Shown: one piece after another, positions 15,951 to 23,696 of the stretch | Numbering within the stretch: the first letter of the stretch is position 1 | How the letters are laid out: every line of letters begins with the position of its first letter | Origin: Ferrimonas sp044433165 | GTDB taxonomy: Bacteria > Pseudomonadota > Gammaproteobacteria > Enterobacterales > Shewanellaceae | Direction of reading: 5' to 3' | Assembly: GCA_044433165.1 (NCBI GenBank) | Contig: JAWXTX010000023.1 | Location: 1 to 30,804 of the forward strand | DNA: 30,804 nucleotides | The notes under the pieces: model-generated | What the model was told of the DNA's origin: nothing | Database searches by the model: none | The model's input: the letters and a program-made list of their open reading frames with translations, nothing else | Made by a program: the position numbers and the translations under genes

Positions 15951-16925
15951 ATGTCTATCCCTGCACAATGGCGCCGATGGGGCCAGCAAGTAATTGATAT
16001 TGAAGCAAAAGCAATTCAGAATCTGGCACGTTTTATTGATGATGGTTTTGAGGGGGCCTGCGCCACAATGCTGCGCTGCAGCGGCAAGGTGATCATCATG
16101 GGGATGGGCAAATCTGGTCATATTGGCAATAAAATTGCCGCCACCCTAGCCAGTACTGGAACGCCCGCATTTTTTGTCCATCCGGCAGAAGCCAGTCATG
16201 GTGACTTAGGTATGCTTAGCCATGACGACGTGGTACTGGCCATCTCCAATTCAGGCGAAGCCCATGAAATTTTGACGTTAATGCCTGTAATTAAACGCAT
16301 GGGTTTGCCTGTTATCGCGATGACGGGCAAGCCAGATTCCAGCCTTGCAGCACTAGCGCAACATCACTTATGCATTGCCGTCGAAGAAGAAGCCTGTCCA
16401 TTAGGGTTGGCACCCACCTCCTCCACCACCGCCACATTAGTGATGGGCGATGCATTAGCAGTTGCCTTACTGCAAGCGCGCGGATTCTCAGTGGATGACT
16501 TTGCGTTATCGCATCCTGGGGGCGCATTAGGCCGCCGACTGTTATTAAAAGTGGCCGATTTAATGCACCAAGGTGAACGCTTGCCCGTGGTGGCGCAACA
16601 CGTCACCATCAGTGTCGCTTTGTTAGAGATCTCCGCCAAAGGGCTGGGCATGACCATTGTAGTGGATGAGACTAACGCCGTTTGTGGCCTTTTTACCGAT
16701 GGTGATTTACGCCGTGTGCTCGACGCCCGCATCGATATCCATACCACCTCGATTGGCGAAGTTATGACACGACATCCAATTACAATCGACAGTCATGTAC
16801 TGGCTGCGCAAGCATTAAAGTTGATGGAAGATAAAAACATTAATGGCCTCATCAGTGTTGACGCTCAACAACGCCCCATTGGGGCATTAAACATGATGGA
16901 CATGCTCAAAGCAGGGGTGATCTAA
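15951..16925 (+). CDS. kdsD: D-arabinose 5-phosphate isomerase KdsD
   Basis: Converts ribulose 5-phosphate to arabinose 5-phosphate, the first step toward Kdo of LPS. The 324-aa protein has an N-terminal SIS domain (about 30-185; GMGKSGHIGNKIAATLASTGTPAFFVHPAEASHGDLGM split across the active site, and SNSGEAHE) and two CBS domains (about 205-265 and 275-324). Length and motifs match E. coli KdsD (328 aa). Its TAA abuts the kdsC ATG. Confidence 0.96.
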   Translation: MSIPAQWRRWGQQVIDIEAKAIQNLARFIDDGFEGACATMLRCSGKVIIMGMGKSGHIGNKIAATLASTGTPAFFVHPAEASHGDLGMLSHDDVVLAISNSGEAHEILTLMPVIKRMGLPVIAMTGKPDSSLAALAQHHLCIAVEEEACPLGLAPTSSTTATLVMGDALAVALLQARGFSVDDFALSHPGGALGRRLLLKVADLMHQGERLPVVAQHVTISVALLEISAKGLGMTIVVDETNAVCGLFTDGDLRRVLDARIDIHTTSIGEVMTRHPITIDSHVLAAQALKLMEDKNINGLISVDAQQRPIGALNMMDMLKAGVI

Positions 16926-17480
16926 ATGGACGCCATTATGACCCTATATGGCGCAATTGATGCCAGTGTGATGGCCCGAGCAGCACAGATTAAACTGCTG
17001 ATGTGCGACATTGATGGGGTGTTCTCTGATGGCCGTATCTACCTAGGCAATCAAGGTGAAGAGCTTAAAGCCTTTCATACCCGAGATGGCTTTGGCATTA
17101 AAGCCGCGCGGCAGGCCGGCATTGAAATCGCGGTGATCACTGGCCGCAGCTCGCAAATCGTCCAACAACGCATGACGGCATTAGGCGTTAAATACATCAT
17201 CCAAGGCTGTGCAGATAAACACGCCGCGTACGTGCAGATCCGCCAGCAATTGGCTTTAGACGCCGAGCACTGCGCCTATATTGGCGACGACTTAGTGGAT
17301 CTGCCGGTCATGCAGCAAGTTGGCTTGTCTGTTGCGGTGCAAGATGCACACCCCGCTTTATTGCCTCACGCACACTACCAAACTCAGATCCGTGGGGGGC
17401 ATGGTGCGGTACGTGAGTTATGCGATCTCTTGCTGCAAGCACAAGGCACATTGATCGATGCCAAGGGAATGTCGGTATGA
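16926..17480 (+). CDS. kdsC: Kdo 8-phosphate phosphatase KdsC
   Basis: HAD-family phosphatase that releases Kdo from Kdo 8-phosphate. The 184-aa protein has the nucleophile motif CDIDGVFSDG (Asp28 and Asp30), ITGRSS as motif II, a lysine in the CADKHAAY region and YIGDDLVDLPVM as motif IV. AGGGG eight bases upstream supports the ATG at 16926. The kdsC stop overlaps the lptC start (ATGA). Confidence 0.96.
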   Translation: MDAIMTLYGAIDASVMARAAQIKLLMCDIDGVFSDGRIYLGNQGEELKAFHTRDGFGIKAARQAGIEIAVITGRSSQIVQQRMTALGVKYIIQGCADKHAAYVQIRQQLALDAEHCAYIGDDLVDLPVMQQVGLSVAVQDAHPALLPHAHYQTQIRGGHGAVRELCDLLLQAQGTLIDAKGMSV

Positions 17481-18025
17481 AACGTGAACTGCTCGCAGGG
17501 GGGGTGTTGTTAGCCATGGCCGGCGGATTATATTGGCACAATCTGTTAATGACGCCAGTATCGCCAACCATCGCCACTCAAGAGCCAGACTTTGTGGCTC
17601 GAGCCATGACAACCCGCGCCTATAATGAGCACGGGCGTTTAAACGCCGAGATCGCCGCCGATCGCATGTTGCACTATCAACCTCTGCAACTTACTGAATT
17701 TACTAAACCAGTTTATCTTGTTTATCCCGAAGGTACCGATACCACTTGGAAAGTGACCGCCAATTTCGGGGTGTTAGAGCAAAACCGCTATTTGCACCTG
17801 CGTGACCAAGTACAACTCGAAGCGCTGGAGCACAACGAACCCATTAACCGAATTCGTACACAAGCACTTAAGCTGGATCTCGAAACCATGATTGTCAGCA
17901 CGGATGAGGCATTAGAAGCCCAAGGCCAAAATCTTTCGCTCACGGCTACCGGTTTGATTGCGGATTTAAAACTTAATCTTGTCTCACTGTTACATAAGGT
18001 TTCTGCCACCTATGACGTTCAGTAA
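17477..18025 (+). CDS. lptC: LPS export subunit LptC
   Basis: Bitopic inner-membrane protein that takes LPS from LptB2FG and hands it to the LptA bridge. The 182-aa protein has one N-terminal membrane helix (about 6-24) and a periplasmic beta-jellyroll; recognisable segments are RAYNEHGRLNAEIAADRMLHY and FTKPVYLVYPEG. It is slightly shorter than E. coli LptC (191 aa). The ATG at 17477 sits in the ATGA overlap with kdsC; the in-frame codons upstream are kdsC shadow. Confidence 0.93.
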   Translation: MKRELLAGGVLLAMAGGLYWHNLLMTPVSPTIATQEPDFVARAMTTRAYNEHGRLNAEIAADRMLHYQPLQLTEFTKPVYLVYPEGTDTTWKVTANFGVLEQNRYLHLRDQVQLEALEHNEPINRIRTQALKLDLETMIVSTDEALEAQGQNLSLTATGLIADLKLNLVSLLHKVSATYDVQ

Positions 18026-18512
18026 ATCCATCGCACTTTGCTGTGCGCTGTTGTTGGGTAGCACCGCTGCCGCCACCAGCAACGATTTCAGCCAGCCCTT
18101 AACCATTACTGCAGATCATTCTAATGGCGATCTGCAAACACGCACCCTCACTTACAGCAGTAATGTTGTGATCCGCCAAGGCTCACTGCAAATTAATGCC
18201 GATAAACTCGCCTTACAAGCGGGTGTAGAAGGCCAAAATCAACAAGTTTTTATTGCAACCGGCCGTCCTGCGACTTACCAACAAATGATGGATAATGGCT
18301 TATTGGCAGAAGCCAAAGCCAATGAGATCCGCTACCACATGGACAGCCGAGAGTTAGTGCTGAAAGGCAACGCCGAATTGAGCCAAGCGGGCAGTGTCGT
18401 CAAAGGCGATACCATTACCTACAATGCGGAAAAACAGCAACTCAATGCTAAAGGTAATGCAAATCAACAGATCACCACCATTTTCTTACCCAAAACCAAC
18501 AACGAGCGCTAA
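18012..18512 (+). CDS. lptA: periplasmic LPS transport protein LptA
   Basis: Forms the beta-jellyroll bridge carrying LPS from LptC to LptD. The 166-aa protein has a Sec signal peptide (about 1-21) and the OstA/LptA domain, with QPLTITADHSNGDLQTRTLTYSSNVVIRQGSL split by turns typical of the fold, and LVLKGNAELSQAGSVVKGDTITYNAEKQQL. The start at 18012 overlaps the lptC stop by 14 bases; an earlier in-frame ATG at 17979 would spoil the signal peptide. Confidence 0.93.
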   Translation: MTFSKSIALCCALLLGSTAAATSNDFSQPLTITADHSNGDLQTRTLTYSSNVVIRQGSLQINADKLALQAGVEGQNQQVFIATGRPATYQQMMDNGLLAEAKANEIRYHMDSRELVLKGNAELSQAGSVVKGDTITYNAEKQQLNAKGNANQQITTIFLPKTNNER

Positions 18513-18514
18513 CC

Positions 18515-19246
18515 ATGACTCCCGTGTTGCTGCAAGCTCAACAATTAGCCAAAAGTTACAATGGCCGCCAAGTCGTTAAAAATGTGGGGCTACAGGTAGA
18601 AACTGGCCAGATCGTCGGCCTGTTAGGCCCCAATGGGGCAGGCAAAACAACCACGTTTTATATGGTGGTTGGGTTAGTACAAAACGATCACGGCCAAATT
18701 CGTATTGGCGATGATGATATTACGCTCTTACCAATGCACAGCCGAGCGCGTAAAGGAATCGGTTATCTGCCGCAAGAGTCATCGATTTTTCGCAAATTAA
18801 CGGTGCATGATAATTTGATGGCCGTTTTACAAATCCGCAAAGATCTTGATAAAAAACAGCGCCAAGAAAAACTCGAACAGTTACTCGAAGAGTTTAACAT
18901 CACCCACATCCGAGACAGCTTAGGCATGGCTTTATCTGGCGGCGAGCGCCGCCGTGTTGAGATCGCCCGTGCTCTGGCAGCGGATCCAAAGTTTATTCTT
19001 CTAGATGAACCGTTTGCAGGCGTCGACCCCATCTCAGTGATCGACATCAAGAAGATCATTCAACATCTCAAGCAGCGTGGCCTTGGCGTATTGATCACAG
19101 ACCATAATGTACGCGAAACTTTAGATGTATGTGAATACGCCTACATTGTTAGTCACGGGGAAGTTATTGCCCAAGGGAGCCCCGAACAAGTGCTCAACGA
19201 CAGCTTGGTACGCTCTGTGTATCTTGGCGATCAATTCACCCTTTAA
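18515..19246 (+). CDS. lptB: LPS export ATPase LptB
   Basis: Cytoplasmic ABC ATPase driving LPS extraction with LptFG. The 243-aa protein has Walker A GPNGAGKT (38-45), a Q-loop in YLPQESSIFRKLTV, signature LSGGERRRVEIARAL, Walker B FILLDEP, the LptB-typical FAGVDPISV and the switch ITDHNVRETLDVCEYAYI. It starts two bases after the lptA stop. lptFG are not in the window. Confidence 0.97.
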   Translation: MTPVLLQAQQLAKSYNGRQVVKNVGLQVETGQIVGLLGPNGAGKTTTFYMVVGLVQNDHGQIRIGDDDITLLPMHSRARKGIGYLPQESSIFRKLTVHDNLMAVLQIRKDLDKKQRQEKLEQLLEEFNITHIRDSLGMALSGGERRRVEIARALAADPKFILLDEPFAGVDPISVIDIKKIIQHLKQRGLGVLITDHNVRETLDVCEYAYIVSHGEVIAQGSPEQVLNDSLVRSVYLGDQFTL

Positions 19247-19276
19247 CTCATCGTTAGCATAGGATTTTGCCCATAG

Positions 19277-20734
19277 ATGAAAGCATCGCTACAGCTCAAA
19301 TTTGGTCAACAACTGACCATGACACCACAATTGCAACAAGCCATTCGCTTGCTGCAATTGTCCACGCTTGAGTTGCAGCAAGAGATCCAAGAAGCCTTAG
19401 ACGCCAATCCGCTGCTTGAACAAGGCGAAGACGAGCCAGATCAAGACAGCGACAATCACGACGACTACACTGAGATCTCCGCCAGCGCAACCGATCCCAG
19501 TGAGATGGAAACCAGCGACGCGTTAACGCAAACCGACATGAGCGATGAACTGCCACTCGACAGCAGTTGGGATGACACATTCAGTGCGGCGCCAGCAACA
19601 CCGGCCGGCCCCATGCGTGACGACGACGACAGCGTTTACCAGGGTGAAACCAGCGATGATTTGCACAGCCATTTACTGTGGCAAATGCAGTTAACGCCCA
19701 TGTCAGACAGCGATCGTGCCATTGCGGCCACCATTATTGATGGTATAGATGAACACGGTTACTTAACCGTAACGCCGGAAGAGATCCGCCAAGCCCAAGG
19801 CCGCGATGACGTAGAACTCGATGAAGTAGAAGCGGTACGTAAGCGAGTGCAACAGTTTGATCCGGTTGGCTGCGCTTGCATCGACTTAGCCGAATGCCTC
19901 AGCGTGCAATTGCAACAACTGCCACCAGAGACCCCACAACGCAGTAATGCATTACGTCTCCTACATGATCATTTAGAACTGTTGGCAACGCGCGATTTTC
20001 GCACCTTACTGAGACGAACCAAACTCAGCGAAGATGAGCTCAAAATAACAATGGATCTCATCCAATCGCTCAATCCTCGCCCAGGAAATCAGATCAGCAC
20101 GGGGCCGAACGAATACATCATTCCAGACGTCTCTGTCAGTAAACGCCAAGGCCGCTGGGTGGTTGAACTCAACCCCAACGCCATGCCAAAGCTTCATATT
20201 AATCAGCAATACGCTGCCATGTGCCAAGGCGACAGAAACAGTCAAGACGCTCAATTTATTCGAGGCCACCTGCAAGAGGCAAAATGGTTTATCAAGAGCC
20301 TCGAAAGTCGCAACGAAACGCTCATGAAAGTCACCGACTGCATCGTTCAATACCAACAAGGCTTCTTTGAATACGGAGAAGAAGCCATGAAACCGATGAT
20401 CTTAAACGACATCGCTGAAGCAGTAGAAATGCACGAGTCCACCATTTCGCGGGTTACAACCCAAAAATACCTTTACAGCCCACGCGGCATTTTTGAGTTA
20501 AAATATTTCTTCTCAAGCCACGTGAACACCGACAATGGCGGTGAAGCATCGTCGACCGCCATCCGTGCCCTCATTAAAAAATTAGTGGCCGCAGAGAATC
20601 CAAAAAAACCGTTAAGTGATAGTAAGATGGCGCAAATTCTCGCCGAACGAGGCATTCAGGTTGCACGACGCACCGTCGCCAAGTACCGTGAAGCCTTGAC
20701 CATCCCACCCTCAAACCAGCGCAAGATGCTGTAA
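19277..20734 (+). CDS. rpoN: RNA polymerase sigma-54 factor RpoN
   Basis: Alternative sigma factor recognising -24/-12 promoters and needing AAA+ activators; it typically controls nitrogen, flagellar and other regulons. The 485-aa protein has region I rich in Gln/Leu (QQLTMTPQLQQAIRLLQLS at residues 11-29), an acidic region II (about 50-115), the core-binding domain, an HTH region (IAEAVEMHESTISRVT) and the RpoN box ARRTVAKYRE near the C-terminus. A 30-base gap separates it from lptB. No good ribosome site is visible. Confidence 0.97.
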   Translation: MKASLQLKFGQQLTMTPQLQQAIRLLQLSTLELQQEIQEALDANPLLEQGEDEPDQDSDNHDDYTEISASATDPSEMETSDALTQTDMSDELPLDSSWDDTFSAAPATPAGPMRDDDDSVYQGETSDDLHSHLLWQMQLTPMSDSDRAIAATIIDGIDEHGYLTVTPEEIRQAQGRDDVELDEVEAVRKRVQQFDPVGCACIDLAECLSVQLQQLPPETPQRSNALRLLHDHLELLATRDFRTLLRRTKLSEDELKITMDLIQSLNPRPGNQISTGPNEYIIPDVSVSKRQGRWVVELNPNAMPKLHINQQYAAMCQGDRNSQDAQFIRGHLQEAKWFIKSLESRNETLMKVTDCIVQYQQGFFEYGEEAMKPMILNDIAEAVEMHESTISRVTTQKYLYSPRGIFELKYFFSSHVNTDNGGEASSTAIRALIKKLVAAENPKKPLSDSKMAQILAERGIQVARRTVAKYREALTIPPSNQRKML

Positions 20735-20756
20735 CGCGCACCTATGGAGGTCAGCA

Positions 20757-21044
20757 ATGCAGATAAATCTTTCCGGACACCACGTCGACATTACCGACTC
20801 ATTACGGGCTTATGTAAACGATAAATTCGAGCGCCTTGAACGTCACTTCGACCACATAAACAATGTTTATGTCACCCTTGAAGTACAAAAACAGCACCAG
20901 ATTGCCGAAGCCAAACTTAATATTAATGGTGGCGAACTTTACGCCACCTATGAACATGACAGCATGTATGCTGCCATCGATGGCCTTATCGACAAACTGG
21001 ACCGCCAAGTCATCAAACATAAAGAGAAGATTTCCAGACACTAA
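20757..21044 (+). CDS. hpf: ribosome hibernation promoting factor HPF (short form)
   Basis: Binds the 30S decoding region in stationary phase and promotes 100S ribosome dimers. The 95-aa protein is the short HPF type (E. coli 95 aa), with MQINLSGHHVDITDSLRAYV, the HINNVYVTLEVQK strand and DKLDRQVIKHKEK. A strong GGAGG ribosome site precedes the ATG. The hpf TAA overlaps the ptsN ATG by one base. Confidence 0.96.
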   Translation: MQINLSGHHVDITDSLRAYVNDKFERLERHFDHINNVYVTLEVQKQHQIAEAKLNINGGELYATYEHDSMYAAIDGLIDKLDRQVIKHKEKISRH

Positions 21045-21490
21045 TGGAGATAATCGAACTTCTTGCTCCGGAAGCTACTGTATGTGTGGCACCGGAGCTT
21101 AGCAAAAAACGCGTTCTAGAACTGATCAGCTCCCTAGCCTCTGAACGCTGCCCTTCCCTCCCCAAACATGAGCTGTTTGAAAGTTTATTGGTGCGGGAAA
21201 AAGTCGGCAGCACCGGTATTGGCAAAGGCATCGCGCTCCCTCATGGCCGCTTAACCCGCATCACCCAACCGATAGCAGTACTCATTAAATGCGATTGCCC
21301 GATTGAGTTTGATGCGATTGACCAACAACCGGTGGATCTACTGTTTGCGTTGTTTGTACCAGAGGCAGATCACCAACAGTATTTGTCGGTTCTTGCGCAA
21401 GTAGCCAGCAAGCTCAGTCAAAAAGACATTTGCCGAGCGATGAGAAAAGCATCAGATAATCAACAACTTTATCAACTTGCCACCCAATGA
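21044..21490 (+). CDS. ptsN: nitrogen PTS enzyme IIA (PtsN, EIIA-Ntr)
   Basis: Phosphoacceptor of the regulatory nitrogen phosphotransferase system; the unphosphorylated form regulates potassium uptake and kinase sensors in E. coli. The 148-aa protein has the PTS EIIA type 2 fold, with TGIGKGIALPHGRL holding the phosphorylated His67, followed by PIEFDAIDQQPVDLLFALFVP. It is coupled to hpf (TAATG) and to rapZ (ATGA). The partner ptsP is not in the window. Confidence 0.96.
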   Translation: MEIIELLAPEATVCVAPELSKKRVLELISSLASERCPSLPKHELFESLLVREKVGSTGIGKGIALPHGRLTRITQPIAVLIKCDCPIEFDAIDQQPVDLLFALFVPEADHQQYLSVLAQVASKLSQKDICRAMRKASDNQQLYQLATQ

Positions 21491-22341
21491 AATTAGTGAT
21501 TTTATCGGGCCGTTCAGGCGCAGGAAAATCGGTTGCCTTGCGCGTTTTAGAAGACCAAGGCTTCTACTGTGTCGATAATTTACCCATGCCCATGCTGCCT
21601 CAGCTGTTACAGAACGTCACCGGCCAGTATCTTCAAGTAGCCGTTAGTCTCGATATTCGCAACTTGCCAGAGCATGAGCTTAATTTAACGGCCTTACGCC
21701 AGCGTCTACCCGCTCAGATTGATGCGCAAATTTTCTTTTTAGATGCCACAGATGACGTGTTGATGCGGCGCTACAGCGAAACCCGTCGCCTACACCCACT
21801 GTCTCGTAACGGTCAACCGTTAGCCGACGCCATTGAGCAAGAACGCCAACGTCTGGCACCGCTGGCATTAGAGGCTGATCACCGTATTGTGACCGATCAT
21901 ATGTCGGTATACGATTTGGCAGATAACATTCGCAGCCGCTTGCTAGGGCAGCCTCAAGCGCGGCTAATGATGGTGTTTGAGTCTTTTGGCTTCAAGCATG
22001 GCATGCCAACGCAAGCCGACTATGTTTTTGATGTTCGCTTCTTGCCAAACCCACATTGGGAACCGGTTTTGCGTCAACACACAGGCCTAGAGCCCATCGT
22101 GATGGATTTTTTTGCCAAGCACGATACCGTCACACGCTTCATTGATGCCACGGAACAATTTCTTTTAAATTGGCTACCATTACTCGAACGCAATAATCGA
22201 GCTTACTTAACGATTGCCATTGGTTGTACTGGGGGAAAACATCGCAGTGTGTACATTGCTAACGAACTCAGCCAACGCTTTAGCCACTATCGTAAAGATG
22301 TGTCGTGTCGACATCGCGACATTCCTGTCCCCACGCCTTAA
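21487..22341 (+). CDS. rapZ: RNase adapter / nucleotide-binding protein RapZ
   Basis: In E. coli it binds GlmZ/GlmY small RNAs and presents GlmZ to RNase E, thereby setting glucosamine-6-phosphate synthase levels. The 284-aa protein has Walker A GRSGAGKS (8-15), the VDNLPMPMLP segment and the C-terminal domain block AIGCTGGKHRSVYIANEL. The length equals E. coli RapZ, but the last residues are CRHRDIPVPTP instead of the Lys/Arg-rich end that E. coli uses for RNA binding. It overlaps ptsN by four bases. Confidence 0.95.
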   Translation: MKLVILSGRSGAGKSVALRVLEDQGFYCVDNLPMPMLPQLLQNVTGQYLQVAVSLDIRNLPEHELNLTALRQRLPAQIDAQIFFLDATDDVLMRRYSETRRLHPLSRNGQPLADAIEQERQRLAPLALEADHRIVTDHMSVYDLADNIRSRLLGQPQARLMMVFESFGFKHGMPTQADYVFDVRFLPNPHWEPVLRQHTGLEPIVMDFFAKHDTVTRFIDATEQFLLNWLPLLERNNRAYLTIAIGCTGGKHRSVYIANELSQRFSHYRKDVSCRHRDIPVPTP

Positions 22342-22346
22342 CGCCA

Positions 22347-22622
22347 ATGCCCTGTTTTAGCCGCGAAGTCGATGTCATCAACAAACAGGGGTTACATACT
22401 CGGGCGGCCACGCGACTGGCGCAATTGGCCACTCAATTTGATGCTGTGATCACCCTACAATTAGGCGAGCAAACCGCTCAAGCCGATAGCATCCTAGGCA
22501 TGTTAATGCTGCAAGGCTGCCAAGGAAAAAGCATAACCATCTTAAGCCAAGGCAAAGACGCACAAGCCGCGCTCGAGGCCATCTGCCACCTATTTGCCAA
22601 TCGCTTTGACGAGCAAGAGTAA
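22347..22622 (+). CDS. npr: nitrogen PTS phosphocarrier NPr (PtsO)
   Basis: HPr-like carrier that passes phosphate from PtsP to PtsN. The 91-aa protein (E. coli 90) has the phosphorylated histidine in NKQGLHTRAATRL (His17) and the HPr-like segment ADSILGMLMLQGCQGKSI. The ATG at 22347, five bases after the rapZ stop, gives the normal length; the frame is open farther upstream within rapZ. The ribosome site is weak, consistent with coupling. Last gene of the series. Confidence 0.93.
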   Translation: MPCFSREVDVINKQGLHTRAATRLAQLATQFDAVITLQLGEQTAQADSILGMLMLQGCQGKSITILSQGKDAQAALEAICHLFANRFDEQE

Positions 22623-22634
22623 AGCCCATGATCA

Positions 22635-22664
22635 AGCAAGGCAGCGATAGCGCTGCCTTGCTTA
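22635..22664. terminator. hairpin between npr and ccmH
   Basis: A perfect 13-bp stem (22635-22647 with 22652-22664) around a 4-base loop lies between two convergent genes, 13 bases past npr and 20 bases past ccmH. It lacks a proper U-run on either side, so it is a probable but not textbook terminator. Confidence 0.7.
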
Positions 22665-22683
22665 CATAAACAGGGTAAGCCAA

Positions 22684-23142
22684 CTACTTCTTTAAAAGAT
22701 CATGCAGCTTCGCTTGCTCTTCGCTGCTCAGCTCAGGCAGCTGCTCGACTGCAGTACGTTGACGACGGATAAGCAAGCCACCAGCAGCAACCCCCAACAG
22801 TAAAAAGACCAACGGCCCGAGCCAAAGCACTACAGTACGACCATCAAACGCCGGTCGATAGCGAACAAAGTCACCATAGCGATCCGTAAAATACGTGACG
22901 ATTTCTTGATTACTGCGACCTTCTTCAACCATTTGATACACCTGCAAACGCATGTCCATGGCAATTGGAGAATTGGAATCATGCAGATTCTGATTTTGGC
23001 ATTGAGGGCACCGCAGCTCTGCCGCTAACCCTTGCGCGCGATCCCGCAATGCATCATTACTGAATTCAAACGTGTCAATGGGGGCGGCGATACTCACCAT
23101 CGCACAGCAAGTCAGCCATAATACTCCCAAAATACGGATCAT
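22684..23142 (-). CDS. ccmH: cytochrome c maturation protein CcmH
   Basis: Periplasmic-facing thiol protein that reduces or holds apocytochrome c for haem ligation. The 152-aa protein has a signal peptide (1-20), the redox motif RCPQCQNQ (Cys45, Cys48), the family helix bundle and a membrane helix (about 105-125). E. coli CcmH is a fusion with CcmI; here the TPR part is a separate gene, ccmI, on the opposite strand. Overlaps ccmG by four bases. Confidence 0.95.
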   Translation of the reverse strand: MIRILGVLWLTCCAMVSIAAPIDTFEFSNDALRDRAQGLAAELRCPQCQNQNLHDSNSPIAMDMRLQVYQMVEEGRSNQEIVTYFTDRYGDFVRYRPAFDGRTVVLWLGPLVFLLLGVAAGGLLIRRQRTAVEQLPELSSEEQAKLHDLLKK

Positions 23143-23696
23143 GATGAGGCTCCTTGATGGCTTGCTTCCAATCGGATCTGCTCAATTAATGGCATAAATT
23201 CCTGCTCCCAGACTTTAGGCTCTAGCACCCCTGCAAAACGTTTACGAACGATGCCATTATGATCCACTACAAACGTTTCTGGTGCACCATATACCCCCAT
23301 ATCAAACGCCAATGTACCTTGCTGATCAAAGACCGAAAAAGTGTAAGGATCGCCACTTTGTTGTAAGTATCGCAGTGCTAACTCCCGTTCATCACGATAA
23401 TTAATGCCAAAAATGGGGATCTCACCAGCCGCGCTGAGCTTGTTTAAAAATGGGTGTTCGTATTTGCACGATGGGCACCACGTTGCCCAAACGTTAATCA
23501 GGTAAGGCTCGCCAGCAAAATCTTGCTGAGTGATCAGCCGCTGCTCATTCGCTAATTGCGGTAACTCAAATTCAGGCAACGGTTTACCCACTAGCACCGA
23601 TTCCAGCGCCGATGGGTTCAAATACAGCCCTTTGAATAAGAAGATAGACAACGTCACAAAGATCAGCAGTGGCACAAATAACAATGCACGCTTCAT
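23139..23696 (-). CDS. ccmG: thiol:disulfide interchange protein CcmG (DsbE)
   Basis: Membrane-anchored thioredoxin that keeps the CXXCH cysteines of apocytochromes, or CcmH, reduced. The 185-aa protein has an N-terminal anchor (about 5-24), then a thioredoxin fold with WATWCPSC (Cys74, Cys77), the GINYRD loop and a cis-proline in VYGAPETFVVD. Overlaps both ccmF and ccmH by four bases. Confidence 0.96.
   Translation of the reverse strand: MKRALLFVPLLIFVTLSIFLFKGLYLNPSALESVLVGKPLPEFELPQLANEQRLITQQDFAGEPYLINVWATWCPSCKYEHPFLNKLSAAGEIPIFGINYRDERELALRYLQQSGDPYTFSVFDQQGTLAFDMGVYGAPETFVVDHNGIVRKRFAGVLEPKVWEQEFMPLIEQIRLEASHQGASS

Noticed and set aside
10262..22622. A novel defence or secretion system hidden in the central block
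   Set aside because: Every frame is assigned to a conserved housekeeping family with tight overlaps; no unassigned gene or gap over about 150 bases remains there.
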